Both the position numbers and the translations under genes were made by a program. Shown piece after piece: positions 8,144 through 17,003 of a stretch of DNA of 64,000 nucleotides; position 1 is the stretch's first letter, and each line of letters begins with the position of its first letter. This stretch comes from Candidatus Thalassarchaeaceae archaeon (GTDB lineage: Archaea > Thermoplasmatota > Poseidoniia > Poseidoniales > Thalassarchaeaceae). The notes under the pieces were generated by a model. That model searched no databases. It was given only the letters and a program-made list of their open reading frames with translations, and had not been told where the DNA came from. The stretch spans positions 11,037 through 75,036 of the forward strand of contig JASLNR010000043.1 of the NCBI GenBank assembly GCA_030745885.1, given 5' to 3'.

Positions 8144-9451
8144 ATGAGGGGCATGCCAATAGAGAACAGTCGTCTGGGCGGATTCTACAAGCTCTCTGTT
8201 AAGGAGAGGCGGGCCATGCTCGCCGAGATTGCAGGACTCACGCCCGAGCAGGTCGGGGCTTGGGGGGCGGCCGGCGAGCTTGACGAGGAGGCAGCGGATA
8301 GGATGATCGAGAACGTCGTCGGCACCTACTCTCTGCCAATTGGGGTGGCGACGAACTTTGTCATCGACGGGGCCCACTATGCGATTCCTTTCGTCCTCGA
8401 GGAGCCGAGTGTGGTAGCGGCTGCGAGCAATATGGCCAAGAGATGCCTGGTCAATGGCGGGTTCACGTCGAATAACGATGACCCAGTGATGATTGGTCAG
8501 ATACAAGTGGTGGACTGCGAGGACCCAGTCGCTGCGAAGGAGGCGATAATCTCGTCAAAGGAGGACTTGGTTGCCAGTTGCAACGAGGTCGACCCCATAC
8601 TAGTCAAGTTCGGAGGAGGGTGCAAGGACATCGACGCGAGGGTTTTGGATACCGACTCCGGGCCCATGGTCATCATACACATACTGGTTGACTGCAGGGA
8701 TGCCATGGGTGCCAATGCGGTGAACACAATGGCAGAGACGATTGCACCCACAGTAGAGGATCTGACTGGTGGAACGGTGATACTGCGAATCATCAGCAAC
8801 CTCGCAGTACACCGTCTAGCACGAGTTAGCGCGATTTTCACCTCCAATGAGATGTCCGATTCGGGCAAGGACCCAGAGCAGGGCTCAGAAATCATCGAGG
8901 GCGTGTTGCAGGCCTATCACTTCGCCAAGGCAGACCCATTTCGGGCCACTACGCACAATAAGGGCATCATGAACGCAGTTTCTGCCGTGGCCATCGCGTG
9001 CGGCCAGGACTGGCGGGCCATAGAGTCGGGCGCCCATAGCTATGCGGCTCACGAGAGGGCTTACGGCTCTCTGACGGAGTGGTCCAAGAACGATGATGGC
9101 AACCTTGTCGGCTCAATCGAGATGCCAATGGCGGTGGGACTGGTCGGAGGGGCGGTCAGGGTGCACCCAGCAGCTCAGGCAAACGTTGCACTTCTAGGCG
9201 CAACGACGGCTGATGAGCTCGCCAAGGTGATTGTTGCGGCGGGGCTCGCCCAGAACCTAGGGGCTCTGCGCGCTCTGGCAACGGTTGGAATCCAGGCGGG
9301 GCACATGAAGCTCCACGTCAGGAACATGGCAGTGACTGCGGGCGCAGAGGGCAAGGAAGTCGATTTCGTAGCAGCAAGGCTGCGAGAGAAGGGGGGGCGC
9401 ATCACCCAAGCGGCTGTGATAGAGGCCCTCGAGGAGCTTAGGTCCGAGTAG
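8144..9451 (+). CDS. hmgA: Hydroxymethylglutaryl-CoA reductase, class II type
   Basis: 435 residues from ATG 8144 (8153 possible). It reduces HMG-CoA to mevalonate, the committed step of isoprenoid lipid synthesis. Visible motifs are ENVVGTYSLPIGVATNF with the catalytic Glu near residue 56, DAMGANAVNTMAE near 185 and GQDWRAIESGAHSYA near 286. The length and the N-terminal KLSVKERRAMLAEIAGL favour the class II (Pseudomonas/Thermoplasma/Archaeoglobus-like) enzyme over the class I enzyme of most archaea. Two other mevalonate-route genes are elsewhere in the window (35579-37321 and 50109-51080). Confidence 0.95.
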   Translation: MRGMPIENSRLGGFYKLSVKERRAMLAEIAGLTPEQVGAWGAAGELDEEAADRMIENVVGTYSLPIGVATNFVIDGAHYAIPFVLEEPSVVAAASNMAKRCLVNGGFTSNNDDPVMIGQIQVVDCEDPVAAKEAIISSKEDLVASCNEVDPILVKFGGGCKDIDARVLDTDSGPMVIIHILVDCRDAMGANAVNTMAETIAPTVEDLTGGTVILRIISNLAVHRLARVSAIFTSNEMSDSGKDPEQGSEIIEGVLQAYHFAKADPFRATTHNKGIMNAVSAVAIACGQDWRAIESGAHSYAAHERAYGSLTEWSKNDDGNLVGSIEMPMAVGLVGGAVRVHPAAQANVALLGATTADELAKVIVAAGLAQNLGALRALATVGIQAGHMKLHVRNMAVTAGAEGKEVDFVAARLREKGGRITQAAVIEALEELRSE

Positions 9452-9453
9452 CC

Positions 9454-11244
9454 TCAGGATTCCGCCATCAGACCGCGGTTCCTTGCGTCTTCTTCCATCG
9501 CGGCACGGCGGCCATCCTCGACATCGACCAGCCTCATCATCAGCGCCCCTATGACGATCAAGAGGCAGATGCTCGCTATGCCCACGCGACTGTCGTACAT
9601 CACCGTCATCGTCCCGTATAGCAGGGGGCCCATCAATGCGGCCACCTTGCCGAAGAATCCGAAGAATCCGAAGAACTCGGCACTGCGAGTCTCAGGGACC
9701 ATCTGGCCGAAGATGCTACGGGACAGGCCTTGTGAACCTCCCAGCAGCGCGCCGGCCATACAGCCCAGTAGCAGGAACTGCCAGAAAACGCCCATTCCGA
9801 GAGGTTCCCAAACCACGTCGCGTACGGTTGAGGGAATGAAGTCGAGCGGCCCATCACCCAAGCTCGTCGGGTGGTCATCGCCCAGAGCGATGGTTCCATC
9901 CAAGGCCCCACCTTGGACACTCATGCTGAAGCGACTGTTCTCATCGAAAGTTTCGGTGAGGGCGATTATCCTCGATGTGTCGGTGACGGAAGTGGACAGC
10001 GCCTCGTCTTGGGGGTCATAGAATTCGTAGATGACGCGTTCGTCATAGTCCTCGTTGACTGATATCGGCAGGATGTCGGCGTACTCGGACGCCCACGACT
10101 GTTCTCCCTCGTCCTCGGACAGGCCGTGCTCATAGGCACTGGCGCCGACCGAGGCCTCGTAGGAAGATGCCCCGTCATCCCAAGCGAACTGGATGTCGTA
10201 CTCGTCGTGTTCATCGAGCGATAGGGGTGCGAAGGCCATGGCGCCCAGCACCACAACGACCCACATGACAAGCGAGAAGGTCAGCGCGTAGTGAGTGGAT
10301 GTCCTCTCAGCGAGGATGGTGAAACCTATGGCACAAGGGGCTGCGACGAACTGTATCACCAGGATTGTCAGGATCAACCCAAAGGTGGTCAGACCCAATA
10401 CGGTCACGCCGTATATTCCAGCAAGCGCGGTCACGCTGTTGATTCCGTCGATGAAGAAGAAGTACGCGAGCATGTAGATGAAAAGCGTACGGAATCGATC
10501 GACCTGCCCGAAGGTCTTCCTGAGTTCGTTGATGGCGAGGCTCGCGGACTCCCTCAACCCCAAGCTCTCCATCTCGTTCTCTATCGGGGGCTCTGGGACC
10601 CAGGCGAAGGTGAGCATCGCGAAGCCGAGCCACCACGCTCCGGAAGAGGCCATGACGAACGGAATCACCCAATCCCCGGTGAGTCCCAAAACCATCCCCA
10701 GATGGACTACTAGCAAGATTCCTCCTCCTAGGTATCCGTACGCGAAGGCCTTGTTCGAGATGGCATCCATCTCGTCGTCCGTTCCCATGTGAGGAAGTAG
10801 GGCGTTGTAGAACACGCCCGCTCCGTTCAGTCCTACATTGGCCATTAGGAACATGATGACCAGCCAGACCCACTGCCGGCTAACATCTAGCATCGGGGCG
10901 AAGGCGAGCATAAAGGTCGCCCCAGCGCCGAGGTAGGTCAGAATCCTCAACCACCACATCTTGATGGCACGGCGGTCCGCGATGACGCCGAAGGACGGGG
11001 CGAGTACGGCAACGAAGAGCGCAGCGAGGGTCACCGAGAAGGCCCAGACCGCATCCGCGGTCATTTCCCTACCGAGGACGGTTGCCTCGAGTCCGTTCGC
11101 CTTTAGGAAAATGTAGGCAAACCATGCCGGCAAAACGGCGGTGGTCACGCTCGTCTCGAAGGCTGATTTCCCCCAATCATAGAAGGCATATCCCCTGACT
11201 GCTTGTGGATCTGATGCTCGGTCTAGTTCTACGGTTCCTGACAT
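9454..11244 (-). CDS. UMF1/Atg22-type MFS transporter with large acidic insert
   Basis: 596 residues from ATG 11244 (MSGTVELDRASDP). The opening AVRGYAFYDWGKSAFETSVTTAVLPAWF is typical of UMF1-family permeases (related to fungal Atg22 vacuolar exporters). About 12 membrane segments are visible. Between the segment ending LGAMAFAPLS and the one starting MGVFWQFLLLGCMAGALLGG sits an unusual insert of roughly 150 residues, rich in Asp/Glu/Ser and without hydrophobic stretches. By topology it probably faces outside. Substrate unknown; Atg22 relatives move amino acids. It is divergent from the glycerophosphodiesterase-like gene at 11331. Confidence 0.85.
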   Translation of the reverse strand: MSGTVELDRASDPQAVRGYAFYDWGKSAFETSVTTAVLPAWFAYIFLKANGLEATVLGREMTADAVWAFSVTLAALFVAVLAPSFGVIADRRAIKMWWLRILTYLGAGATFMLAFAPMLDVSRQWVWLVIMFLMANVGLNGAGVFYNALLPHMGTDDEMDAISNKAFAYGYLGGGILLVVHLGMVLGLTGDWVIPFVMASSGAWWLGFAMLTFAWVPEPPIENEMESLGLRESASLAINELRKTFGQVDRFRTLFIYMLAYFFFIDGINSVTALAGIYGVTVLGLTTFGLILTILVIQFVAAPCAIGFTILAERTSTHYALTFSLVMWVVVVLGAMAFAPLSLDEHDEYDIQFAWDDGASSYEASVGASAYEHGLSEDEGEQSWASEYADILPISVNEDYDERVIYEFYDPQDEALSTSVTDTSRIIALTETFDENSRFSMSVQGGALDGTIALGDDHPTSLGDGPLDFIPSTVRDVVWEPLGMGVFWQFLLLGCMAGALLGGSQGLSRSIFGQMVPETRSAEFFGFFGFFGKVAALMGPLLYGTMTVMYDSRVGIASICLLIVIGALMMRLVDVEDGRRAAMEEDARNRGLMAES

Positions 11245-11330
11245 GTTTCTCTCTGCTACGCTGGGAGTGGCAGAGTAAGAGCGTTGGGGCGCCACCGAAC
11301 ACATGTTCCACCCGCGTATTCTTGGACCGA

Positions 11331-12461
11331 ATGCCACACGCGTGGCCTGCCATGGCAGCCTGGGAGCCTCCCAAGGAGAACTCAGTTGACGCACTACAGC
11401 ACGGAATGGAGTTCTCCGACGGAGTGGAGTTCGACCTCAAACTGAGCAGTGACGGGGATTTCGTGATCTTCCACGACGAGCTGCTCCCGGGAACCGGGCC
11501 CAGGGGGGAGCGTTGCATCGAGATGCTCGGAACCGATGAAATACGCTCGCGTGGAGTGGCGACCTTCGACGAGCTCCTGTCCAACGGGATCTTCACGGAG
11601 GCGTGGCAGTCCGGCGGGAAGACTGCCAATATCGAGTTCAAGATGCCTCACCCCATTGCCAGGATCAAAACCGATGAGCATCTGAGGTCGATGATGGGGC
11701 TGATCGAGCAGAAGTTGGGGGAGTTGGACCTGCCCGACAGGTCGACGCTCGTGTACAGCTTCTCCCCTAGGATTGGCCCAGTGGCGAAATCATGTGGTTT
11801 TGAGATGCCGATCACCCGCCTGATGCCCCATCTCAGGCCATGGGGGTTCTGGAAGGTCAAGCGGGCTGTGGGAATGCCTCACTTCGCCCGCACCTCGGTG
11901 CCGGCACTGATCAGATACCTCCGCAGGAATGAGATGCCCGTGATGGGGATGGCCCTTGAATTCCTTAATGGATGGACCCGCTGGATCAATCCGGGACCAC
12001 CGGTGGGCCTCCACGGCAGGGGGCTCGAGAGGTTCAACAAGGCCCGAGCGGGCATGGGGGCATTCGTTTGGCCTGCCCCGCTGGAGCTCGAGGACGCTTT
12101 GATTGGGGCTGGTTGTTCACTAGTCTCTGACCACATCAACCCGGACATCGTCTCTTTGCCCGATGGCAGCCCACGCTGGCCTAGGCCAGCCAGCCAGCCA
12201 TTGGACGAGGAGTGGGGGGGTCGCTTGGAATCGGCTGCCGACAAAGAGCGCGCCGACCTGATCGATGAGGCCTCTTCCTCTCTCCCGACATGGGCCGAGC
12301 TGGGCGAGGGGCGCAGGGGGGAGATTGTCTCGGAGCAGGGGCGGAGGTTGCTCTGGTCTGGCTCTGAGGACAAATGGGTCGCAGAGGCAGAGGGGGGGCT
12401 TCCTTGGGGGAGCCCGAGGATTATGGGGCACAGGGGCGCGGGGAAGACGCACGGCTGGTAA
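11331..12461 (+). CDS. Glycerophosphodiester phosphodiesterase-like protein with HRG motif at the C-terminus
   Basis: 376 residues from ATG 11331. The second part of the GDPD active site is at the N-terminus: PPKENSVDALQHG, then VEFDLKLSSDGDFVIFHDELL with the Glu/Asp/His set. Later come NIEFKMP and AFVWPAPLELEDALIGAGCSLVSDHI, which match beta strands 3-8 of the TIM barrel. The usual opening HRG motif is missing there; instead the last 15 residues read SPRIMGHRGAGKTHGW. This order would fit a circular permutation, or the remnant of a second domain. Canonical members hydrolyse glycerophosphodiesters to glycerol-3-phosphate; activity here is uncertain. The gene ends directly against the convergent citrate synthase gene. 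Confidence 0.8.
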   Translation: MPHAWPAMAAWEPPKENSVDALQHGMEFSDGVEFDLKLSSDGDFVIFHDELLPGTGPRGERCIEMLGTDEIRSRGVATFDELLSNGIFTEAWQSGGKTANIEFKMPHPIARIKTDEHLRSMMGLIEQKLGELDLPDRSTLVYSFSPRIGPVAKSCGFEMPITRLMPHLRPWGFWKVKRAVGMPHFARTSVPALIRYLRRNEMPVMGMALEFLNGWTRWINPGPPVGLHGRGLERFNKARAGMGAFVWPAPLELEDALIGAGCSLVSDHINPDIVSLPDGSPRWPRPASQPLDEEWGGRLESAADKERADLIDEASSSLPTWAELGEGRRGEIVSEQGRRLLWSGSEDKWVAEAEGGLPWGSPRIMGHRGAGKTHGW

Positions 12462-13643
12462 TCACTCGAGTCGTCGGTGCGGCTGTTCGCGAGCGATGTA
12501 CTTCGGCCGATAGATAGGCACGCCGCGGCCCTCTCGGGAATCCCTCTCATCGAGGATCTGCGCGCAGATGCCCGCGACGCGGGCCCAGCCGAAGAATGTC
12601 GTGAAGTAGTCGGGCTTGCGGAATCCTACCGAATTCAGCAGGCTGCCGCTGGCCAAATCCACATTCGGGTAAGGGTTACTGATTTTGGGCTTCTCCTTGA
12701 GAATCGGTGGGACCACCTCGCGCAGAGCAGTCACGATTCGGAAGTTATCATCGTCGGGGCATATCTCCTCGCCTAGCTCGATTAGTAGGGCGGCACGCGG
12801 GTCTTCGGCACGGAGTACGCCATGGCCGAAGCCGTATATCGGGCGCCTCGCAGCCAGTTCGGAACGTACGAAGGCCTCGATCTCGTCATGGTCAGACGTC
12901 CCAATCCTCTGCACGAACTCCAAGCAGGCCTGGTTGGCACGGCCGTGAAGTGGGCCCGACAGGGCGTTCATCGCGCTGGCGATGGATGCGTATACGGAGG
13001 CGCGGCCGGAGGCGACCGCCTTGCCTGAGAAGGTAGAGAGGTTCCCGCCTCCGTGGTCCATGTGCAGGATGAAGAAGAAGCGGAGCACGCGATTCATGCG
13101 TTCGGCCTCGTCACCTTCCACTCCGAGCATATGGACGAAGTTCTCGACCAGCCCTAGTTCGGGCTTGCGCGGTTTGAGTCCCTCTGGCCTGCCACCGCGC
13201 AGAAGGAACAGTCTAGCCATCAACTCGGGCATCCTAGCGATGAGGTTCATCGAGTCTGATCGTGCGTTTCCAGGCCTTCGGTCATGGGTGTCAGCAGCAC
13301 CTAATGCCATAATCCCGATTGCGAGCCAGTCCATTGGGTGGCCGCTCCCGGGAGTCAGCGACTCGAGCACGCGGAGAGCCCCAGTGGGAATCTCCTCGGC
13401 CCGGTGAGTCAACTCTGCGCGGAATGCTTCGGACTCCTCCTTGTTGGGTAGTTGCTTGTGCAACAGGAGGTAGATCACGTCCTCCTCCTCTAGGTTGGCC
13501 AAGTCTCCGACCGGGTAGCCGACGTAGTGGACGCCTTCGACGGGGTCCACGTATGACGTGCGGCAGGTACCCACGGGAATACCGCGCATCCCGGTGTCGA
13601 GGTGGCTCTCCGAGATGGCGAATAATGAGTCATCTTCCTCCAT
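12462..13643 (-). CDS. gltA: Citrate synthase, mitochondrial-like motif set
   Basis: 393 residues from ATG 13643 (a GTG at 13661 would add 6). Condenses acetyl-CoA and oxaloacetate in the TCA cycle. The active-site blocks are LHMDHGGGNLSTFSG, LSGPLHGRANQ (catalytic His), GFGHGVLRAEDPRA (second His) and SNPYPNVDLASG (catalytic Asp). The GHxVLRxxDPR and SDHEGGN-like forms resemble the eukaryotic mitochondrial enzyme more than the common prokaryotic GFGHRVY type. The Glu of DHE is replaced by Gly here. Downstream it meets the convergent GDPD-like gene without a gap. Confidence 0.95.
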   Translation of the reverse strand: MEEDDSLFAISESHLDTGMRGIPVGTCRTSYVDPVEGVHYVGYPVGDLANLEEEDVIYLLLHKQLPNKEESEAFRAELTHRAEEIPTGALRVLESLTPGSGHPMDWLAIGIMALGAADTHDRRPGNARSDSMNLIARMPELMARLFLLRGGRPEGLKPRKPELGLVENFVHMLGVEGDEAERMNRVLRFFFILHMDHGGGNLSTFSGKAVASGRASVYASIASAMNALSGPLHGRANQACLEFVQRIGTSDHDEIEAFVRSELAARRPIYGFGHGVLRAEDPRAALLIELGEEICPDDDNFRIVTALREVVPPILKEKPKISNPYPNVDLASGSLLNSVGFRKPDYFTTFFGWARVAGICAQILDERDSREGRGVPIYRPKYIAREQPHRRLE

Positions 13644-13768
13644 GACAGACCCCGAACCCACGGTATGGGGTGATTCATCATAATCCCTCCTACAGTGGGC
13701 TCAGGCATCGAGATGCATGCAGATTGTCCCCAAAACGTCCAAAGAGGGGCTTCGGGGGCGGGTGAGCC

Positions 13769-14359
13769 GTGGCCCGCTGGCAAGAGTCCCTGGAACGGCT
13801 AGATGCGGAGCACGGGCGCATGCTGGAGGGGGGGGCTCTCAGCGGCCTGTTCCTGCGTTATCCCCTCGGGGTCGCGAATCCGATTTTGGTCGGAGGATTC
13901 TATGGCCTTCTGATAAGCATCGCCCTAATACCCCTATCCGCATACTTCGGCAATATCGAGGACTGGCCCGAACAGGCCCTCTCGCTAATCGTCCTAACCT
14001 CCCTGCTCGGAGGTGCCTCCCTCCTATACTCCATGGCCCTGAAGCGCCCCCCTACCAGACTGGAGGACCGTCGGCGGTATCTGTTCCCATTCCCCTTCCT
14101 AGGGTTGCTGGTCCTGGGAATCGAGGAGTTCTACGACCTCGGAGGAATGTTCGCTAGGCTCGGTATGGCCCTCCTCGTTCTGCCCGGCCCCGTTTACGTC
14201 CACGTGTCCTATGCCCCTAGATGGAGGATCCTGAGCCGTCTCGAGCGTGAAATGGCCCCCTTCGAGGGCATGAGAAGAACGATTCAGGGGGGCGAGGACG
14301 GAGGGGTCGGACTGGCGGACAGCGATCTCGACGAGGTCGTTGGAGATGCCTTACTATGA
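13769..14359 (+). CDS. Membrane protein, unknown function
   Basis: 196 residues. Four hydrophobic segments are visible: NPILVGGFYGLLISIALIPL, ALSLIVLTSLLGGASLLY, FPFLGLLVLGI and LGMALLVLPGPVYVHV. They are followed by a charged C-terminal tail ending DLDEVVGDALL. No family recognised. It overlaps the convergent thioesterase gene by 6 bases. Confidence 0.7.
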   Translation: MARWQESLERLDAEHGRMLEGGALSGLFLRYPLGVANPILVGGFYGLLISIALIPLSAYFGNIEDWPEQALSLIVLTSLLGGASLLYSMALKRPPTRLEDRRRYLFPFPFLGLLVLGIEEFYDLGGMFARLGMALLVLPGPVYVHVSYAPRWRILSRLEREMAPFEGMRRTIQGGEDGGVGLADSDLDEVVGDALL

Positions 14360-14812
14360 TGCTGAGGCCTCTATCTCAAACACCCTAGCCCGCAGTTCGT
14401 CCGGAATCCGGGCGGTCTTGCCGGCCTCATAGTCGAAGGCAACGCCGTACACCGTCGCCGTGGCGACCGTATCACCATCCCTGGCAGAACTTGTGATCCT
14501 GTATCCCATGTCAAAGGAAGCGTCCCCCATCCTAGTTATCGTGGTATGGATCGTCATCGTATCCGGGAAGGTCACCGGGGCGCGGTAGTCCACCTTCAGC
14601 CCGGCTAGGATGGGGCCGACGCCCTTATCCTCCAGCAGGTCGGTGAATCCGCAGGCGACGAAGTAGTGCATCCTAGCCGTCTCCATCCACCTGATGAAGA
14701 CGGTGTGGTTGACGTGATTGAGGGCGTCCATGTCACCCCACTGAACCGGTATCTCGCAACAAATTGGCCATCGGCCCAACCCGTCCTCCGCATCCGCCAT
14801 ACCATACCTCAT
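14354..14812 (-). CDS. Acyl-CoA thioesterase, hotdog fold (4HBT/YbgC type)
   Basis: 152 residues. The motif VQWGDMDALNHVNHTVFIRWMETARMHYF contains the catalytic Asp of the 4-hydroxybenzoyl-CoA thioesterase family and the following HVNH. GLKVDYRAPVTFPDTMTIHTTI and DGDTVATATVYGVAFDYEAGKTARIPDELR complete the hotdog fold. Hydrolyses acyl-CoA to free acid and CoA; exact substrate unknown. Its ATG overlaps the stop of the upstream alpha-oxoamine synthase gene (ATGA), so the two are translationally coupled. Confidence 0.88.
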   Translation of the reverse strand: MRYGMADAEDGLGRWPICCEIPVQWGDMDALNHVNHTVFIRWMETARMHYFVACGFTDLLEDKGVGPILAGLKVDYRAPVTFPDTMTIHTTITRMGDASFDMGYRITSSARDGDTVATATVYGVAFDYEAGKTARIPDELRARVFEIEASAS

Positions 14813-15987
14813 ATCAGCCCGGCCTCGCGCCCGCAGCGCTCGAAAGACTCGAGCACAGCATCGAGGTCATCTCGAGAGAGGCCTGCGGACATCTGCGTGC
14901 GGACCCTAGCCTTGTCGCGGGCGACCATGGGGAAGACTATCGCACCCACCATGACGCCCTCCTGCCTCAGGGCCCCTGAGAGCCCCTGTGCCAGGGAGCT
15001 CTCGCCACACATCACCGGGATGATCGGGGTCTCGCTTAGGCCGGTATCGAAGCCGAGGGACTCCAGCTCGCCTCGGAAGTAATCGGTGTTCTCCCAGAGC
15101 CTCTGCACGTGCTGCGGCTCGTCCATCAGGACCTCGATGGCTGCCTTCTGTGCCGCAGCCACCCCCGGTGGCTGGCTTCCGGAGAGCAACCACGAGCGAC
15201 TGTGGTTGAGGGCGTGGGTCCTGACGTCCTCGCTGCCAGCGACGATCCCGCCTTGAACCCCCAAGGCCTTGGAGAATGAGCCTATCTCGAAGGTCACACG
15301 TCCCTGCAGGCCGAAATGGGAGACTATCCCTCGACCATCGCCGAGCACGCCCTCGCCGTGGCAGTCGTCGACGAAGGTCATGGCGCCATGCTCCTCGGCG
15401 AGGTCGGCGATCTGATCGAGGGGGGCGATGTCGCCGTCCATGCTGAAAACGCCGTCAGTAATGATTAGCTTGCGCTGCGAGCCCTCGTGCTCGATGAGGA
15501 CTCGCTCGAGGGCTTCCATGTCGTTGTGAGGGTATACCGCACGCGATGCCCTGGTCAGCCTGACGCCGTCGATTATGGAGCCGTGGTTGAGCTCGTCGGA
15601 GATGATGACGTCCTCGGGGCCGCGAACCAGCGTGGGAATCAGCCCGACGTTTGCGGTGTAGCCAGCGGAGTAGATCAGGGAGGACTCGACCCCCTTGAAC
15701 TCGGCACAGAGGCGCTCGGCCTCGAGGTGCAGGTCCATGGTGCCTGCTATAGCGCGCACCGAGCCCGAACCGGCGCCGTACCTGCGAGTCGCATCGACGG
15801 CGGCCTCGATGACCCTCGGGTGGGTGGTGAGATTGAGGTAGTTGTTGGCCGAGAGCATGATCATCTCCCTGCCGTCGATGAGGCAGCGGGGCTCACTGGC
15901 CGCCTCGAGCGTGGGGGGATTCCAGTCCAGTCCCTGGGAGCGGAGCTCCTCGTAGCGCTCGCGCATCCAAGACAGGTCCACGGACAT
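14809..15987 (-). CDS. kbl: Alpha-oxoamine synthase, probably glycine C-acetyltransferase (Kbl-like)
   Basis: 392 residues from ATG 15987 (15 more bases possible upstream to 16005). A PLP enzyme of fold type I: SANNYLNLTTHPRV, GAGSGSVRAIAGTMDLH, DELNHGSIIDGVRL, TFVDDCHGEGVLGDGRG and SFSKALGVQGG with the Schiff-base Lys. The family joins glycine, alanine or serine to an acyl-CoA. The Arg/His pattern and the GSVR-AGT stretch favour 2-amino-3-ketobutyrate CoA ligase over 8-amino-7-oxononanoate synthase, but the substrate cannot be fixed by eye. No threonine dehydrogenase or biotin genes are nearby. Coupled to the thioesterase downstream. Confidence 0.88.
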   Translation of the reverse strand: MSVDLSWMRERYEELRSQGLDWNPPTLEAASEPRCLIDGREMIMLSANNYLNLTTHPRVIEAAVDATRRYGAGSGSVRAIAGTMDLHLEAERLCAEFKGVESSLIYSAGYTANVGLIPTLVRGPEDVIISDELNHGSIIDGVRLTRASRAVYPHNDMEALERVLIEHEGSQRKLIITDGVFSMDGDIAPLDQIADLAEEHGAMTFVDDCHGEGVLGDGRGIVSHFGLQGRVTFEIGSFSKALGVQGGIVAGSEDVRTHALNHSRSWLLSGSQPPGVAAAQKAAIEVLMDEPQHVQRLWENTDYFRGELESLGFDTGLSETPIIPVMCGESSLAQGLSGALRQEGVMVGAIVFPMVARDKARVRTQMSAGLSRDDLDAVLESFERCGREAGLI

Positions 15988-16081
15988 GGCCGGCAGAAGC
16001 CGCACCCGTTCATGGCTTCATCGGAGCGAGTCCCGCTGGGCCATCCGAGGGCTTCATGTCACAGTGGGATACCGCAGGGCG

Positions 16082-16960
16082 ATGGGAGTCGGGCCCGTGG
16101 AACTGGTGATTCTCGGTGTGGCCCAAGACGGGGGGGTCCCCCAAGCGGGCTGCTCGTGCCACAGGTGCGTGGCCGCGCTCGCCGATCCCAGCCTGCGGCG
16201 CCACCCCGTGGCCTGTGGGGTTAGGGGGGTGGATGGAAGCCTGCACCTGATCGAAGCCAGCAGGGCCCTTCCTGACCATTTGGCGATCTGGTCGTCAGCC
16301 TTGAGGCTTGACGCGGGCATCAGGCCTGACACCGTCTGCCTGACCCACGCTCACCTCGGGCACATAGACGGCCTCGGCCAGTTCGGCACCGAGGCGATGG
16401 GGATGGTCGGGGTCCCGCTGTTCGCCAGCAGCAGCGTCATCGGGGCCATAGAGAGACGAGGGCTCGCCACGCCTTTCGAGTGTCGCGCAGTGGAGCCCGG
16501 TGTCGGGTTCCAACCCTCCGGGGGCTGCGGGTTCGAGTACGCGCTCGTGCCGGTCCCGCACCGCGACGAAGAGTCGGACACGCACGCGGTGGTCATCAGG
16601 GGGCCCGAGGCCTCCGTCCTCTTCCTACCGGATCACGACGACTGGACGCAGACCCTCGAGATGCACGGGGCCGACGGCATCAGGGAATGGCTCTCCGGAC
16701 TAGGCGTGGGCATCGCCCTGCTGGACGGGACCTTCTGGGATGACTCGGAGCTGCCCGGGAGGGAGTTCTCGCAGATACCCCATCCGGTGATCGCAGAGAC
16801 CCTGGACAGGCTGGGCGAGCGCAGGCCGGAAGACCCGGAGATACTATTCGTGCACATGAACCACTCCAACCCAGCGCTCGACGAAGCCTCTGAGGAGTAC
16901 GGTCGCGTGGAGGCGTTTGGATGGTCGGTTGCGGAGCAGTCCTCGGTGCTTCGGCTGTAG
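16082..16960 (+). CDS. PqqB-like metallo-beta-lactamase-fold hydrolase
   Basis: 292 residues from ATG 16082. The start VELVILGVAQDGGVPQAGCSCHRC matches the Cys-rich opening of PqqB. The metal site is visible as LTHAHLGHIDGLGQFG, VLFLPDHDD and LFVHMNHSNP (PqqB has the similar HINNTNP). PqqB is a hydroxylase in PQQ cofactor synthesis, but no other pqq gene is present, so a different hydrolase or oxidase role is quite possible. Another 43 bases separate it from the riboflavin kinase gene on the same strand. Confidence 0.82.
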   Translation: MGVGPVELVILGVAQDGGVPQAGCSCHRCVAALADPSLRRHPVACGVRGVDGSLHLIEASRALPDHLAIWSSALRLDAGIRPDTVCLTHAHLGHIDGLGQFGTEAMGMVGVPLFASSSVIGAIERRGLATPFECRAVEPGVGFQPSGGCGFEYALVPVPHRDEESDTHAVVIRGPEASVLFLPDHDDWTQTLEMHGADGIREWLSGLGVGIALLDGTFWDDSELPGREFSQIPHPVIAETLDRLGERRPEDPEILFVHMNHSNPALDEASEEYGRVEAFGWSVAEQSSVLRL

Positions 16961-17003
16961 GGTGGATGCCGAACATTATGTGCGGGCTTCCCCGGCCTTG
17001 ATC

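Noticed and set aside
9454..11394. Longer start of the transporter gene at 11394
   Set aside because: The added 50 residues overlap the divergent gene and show no homology; ATG 11244 leads directly into the conserved opening.
16082..16960. PQQ biosynthesis locus
   Set aside because: Only a PqqB-like protein is present; no pqqA, C, D or E gene is nearby.
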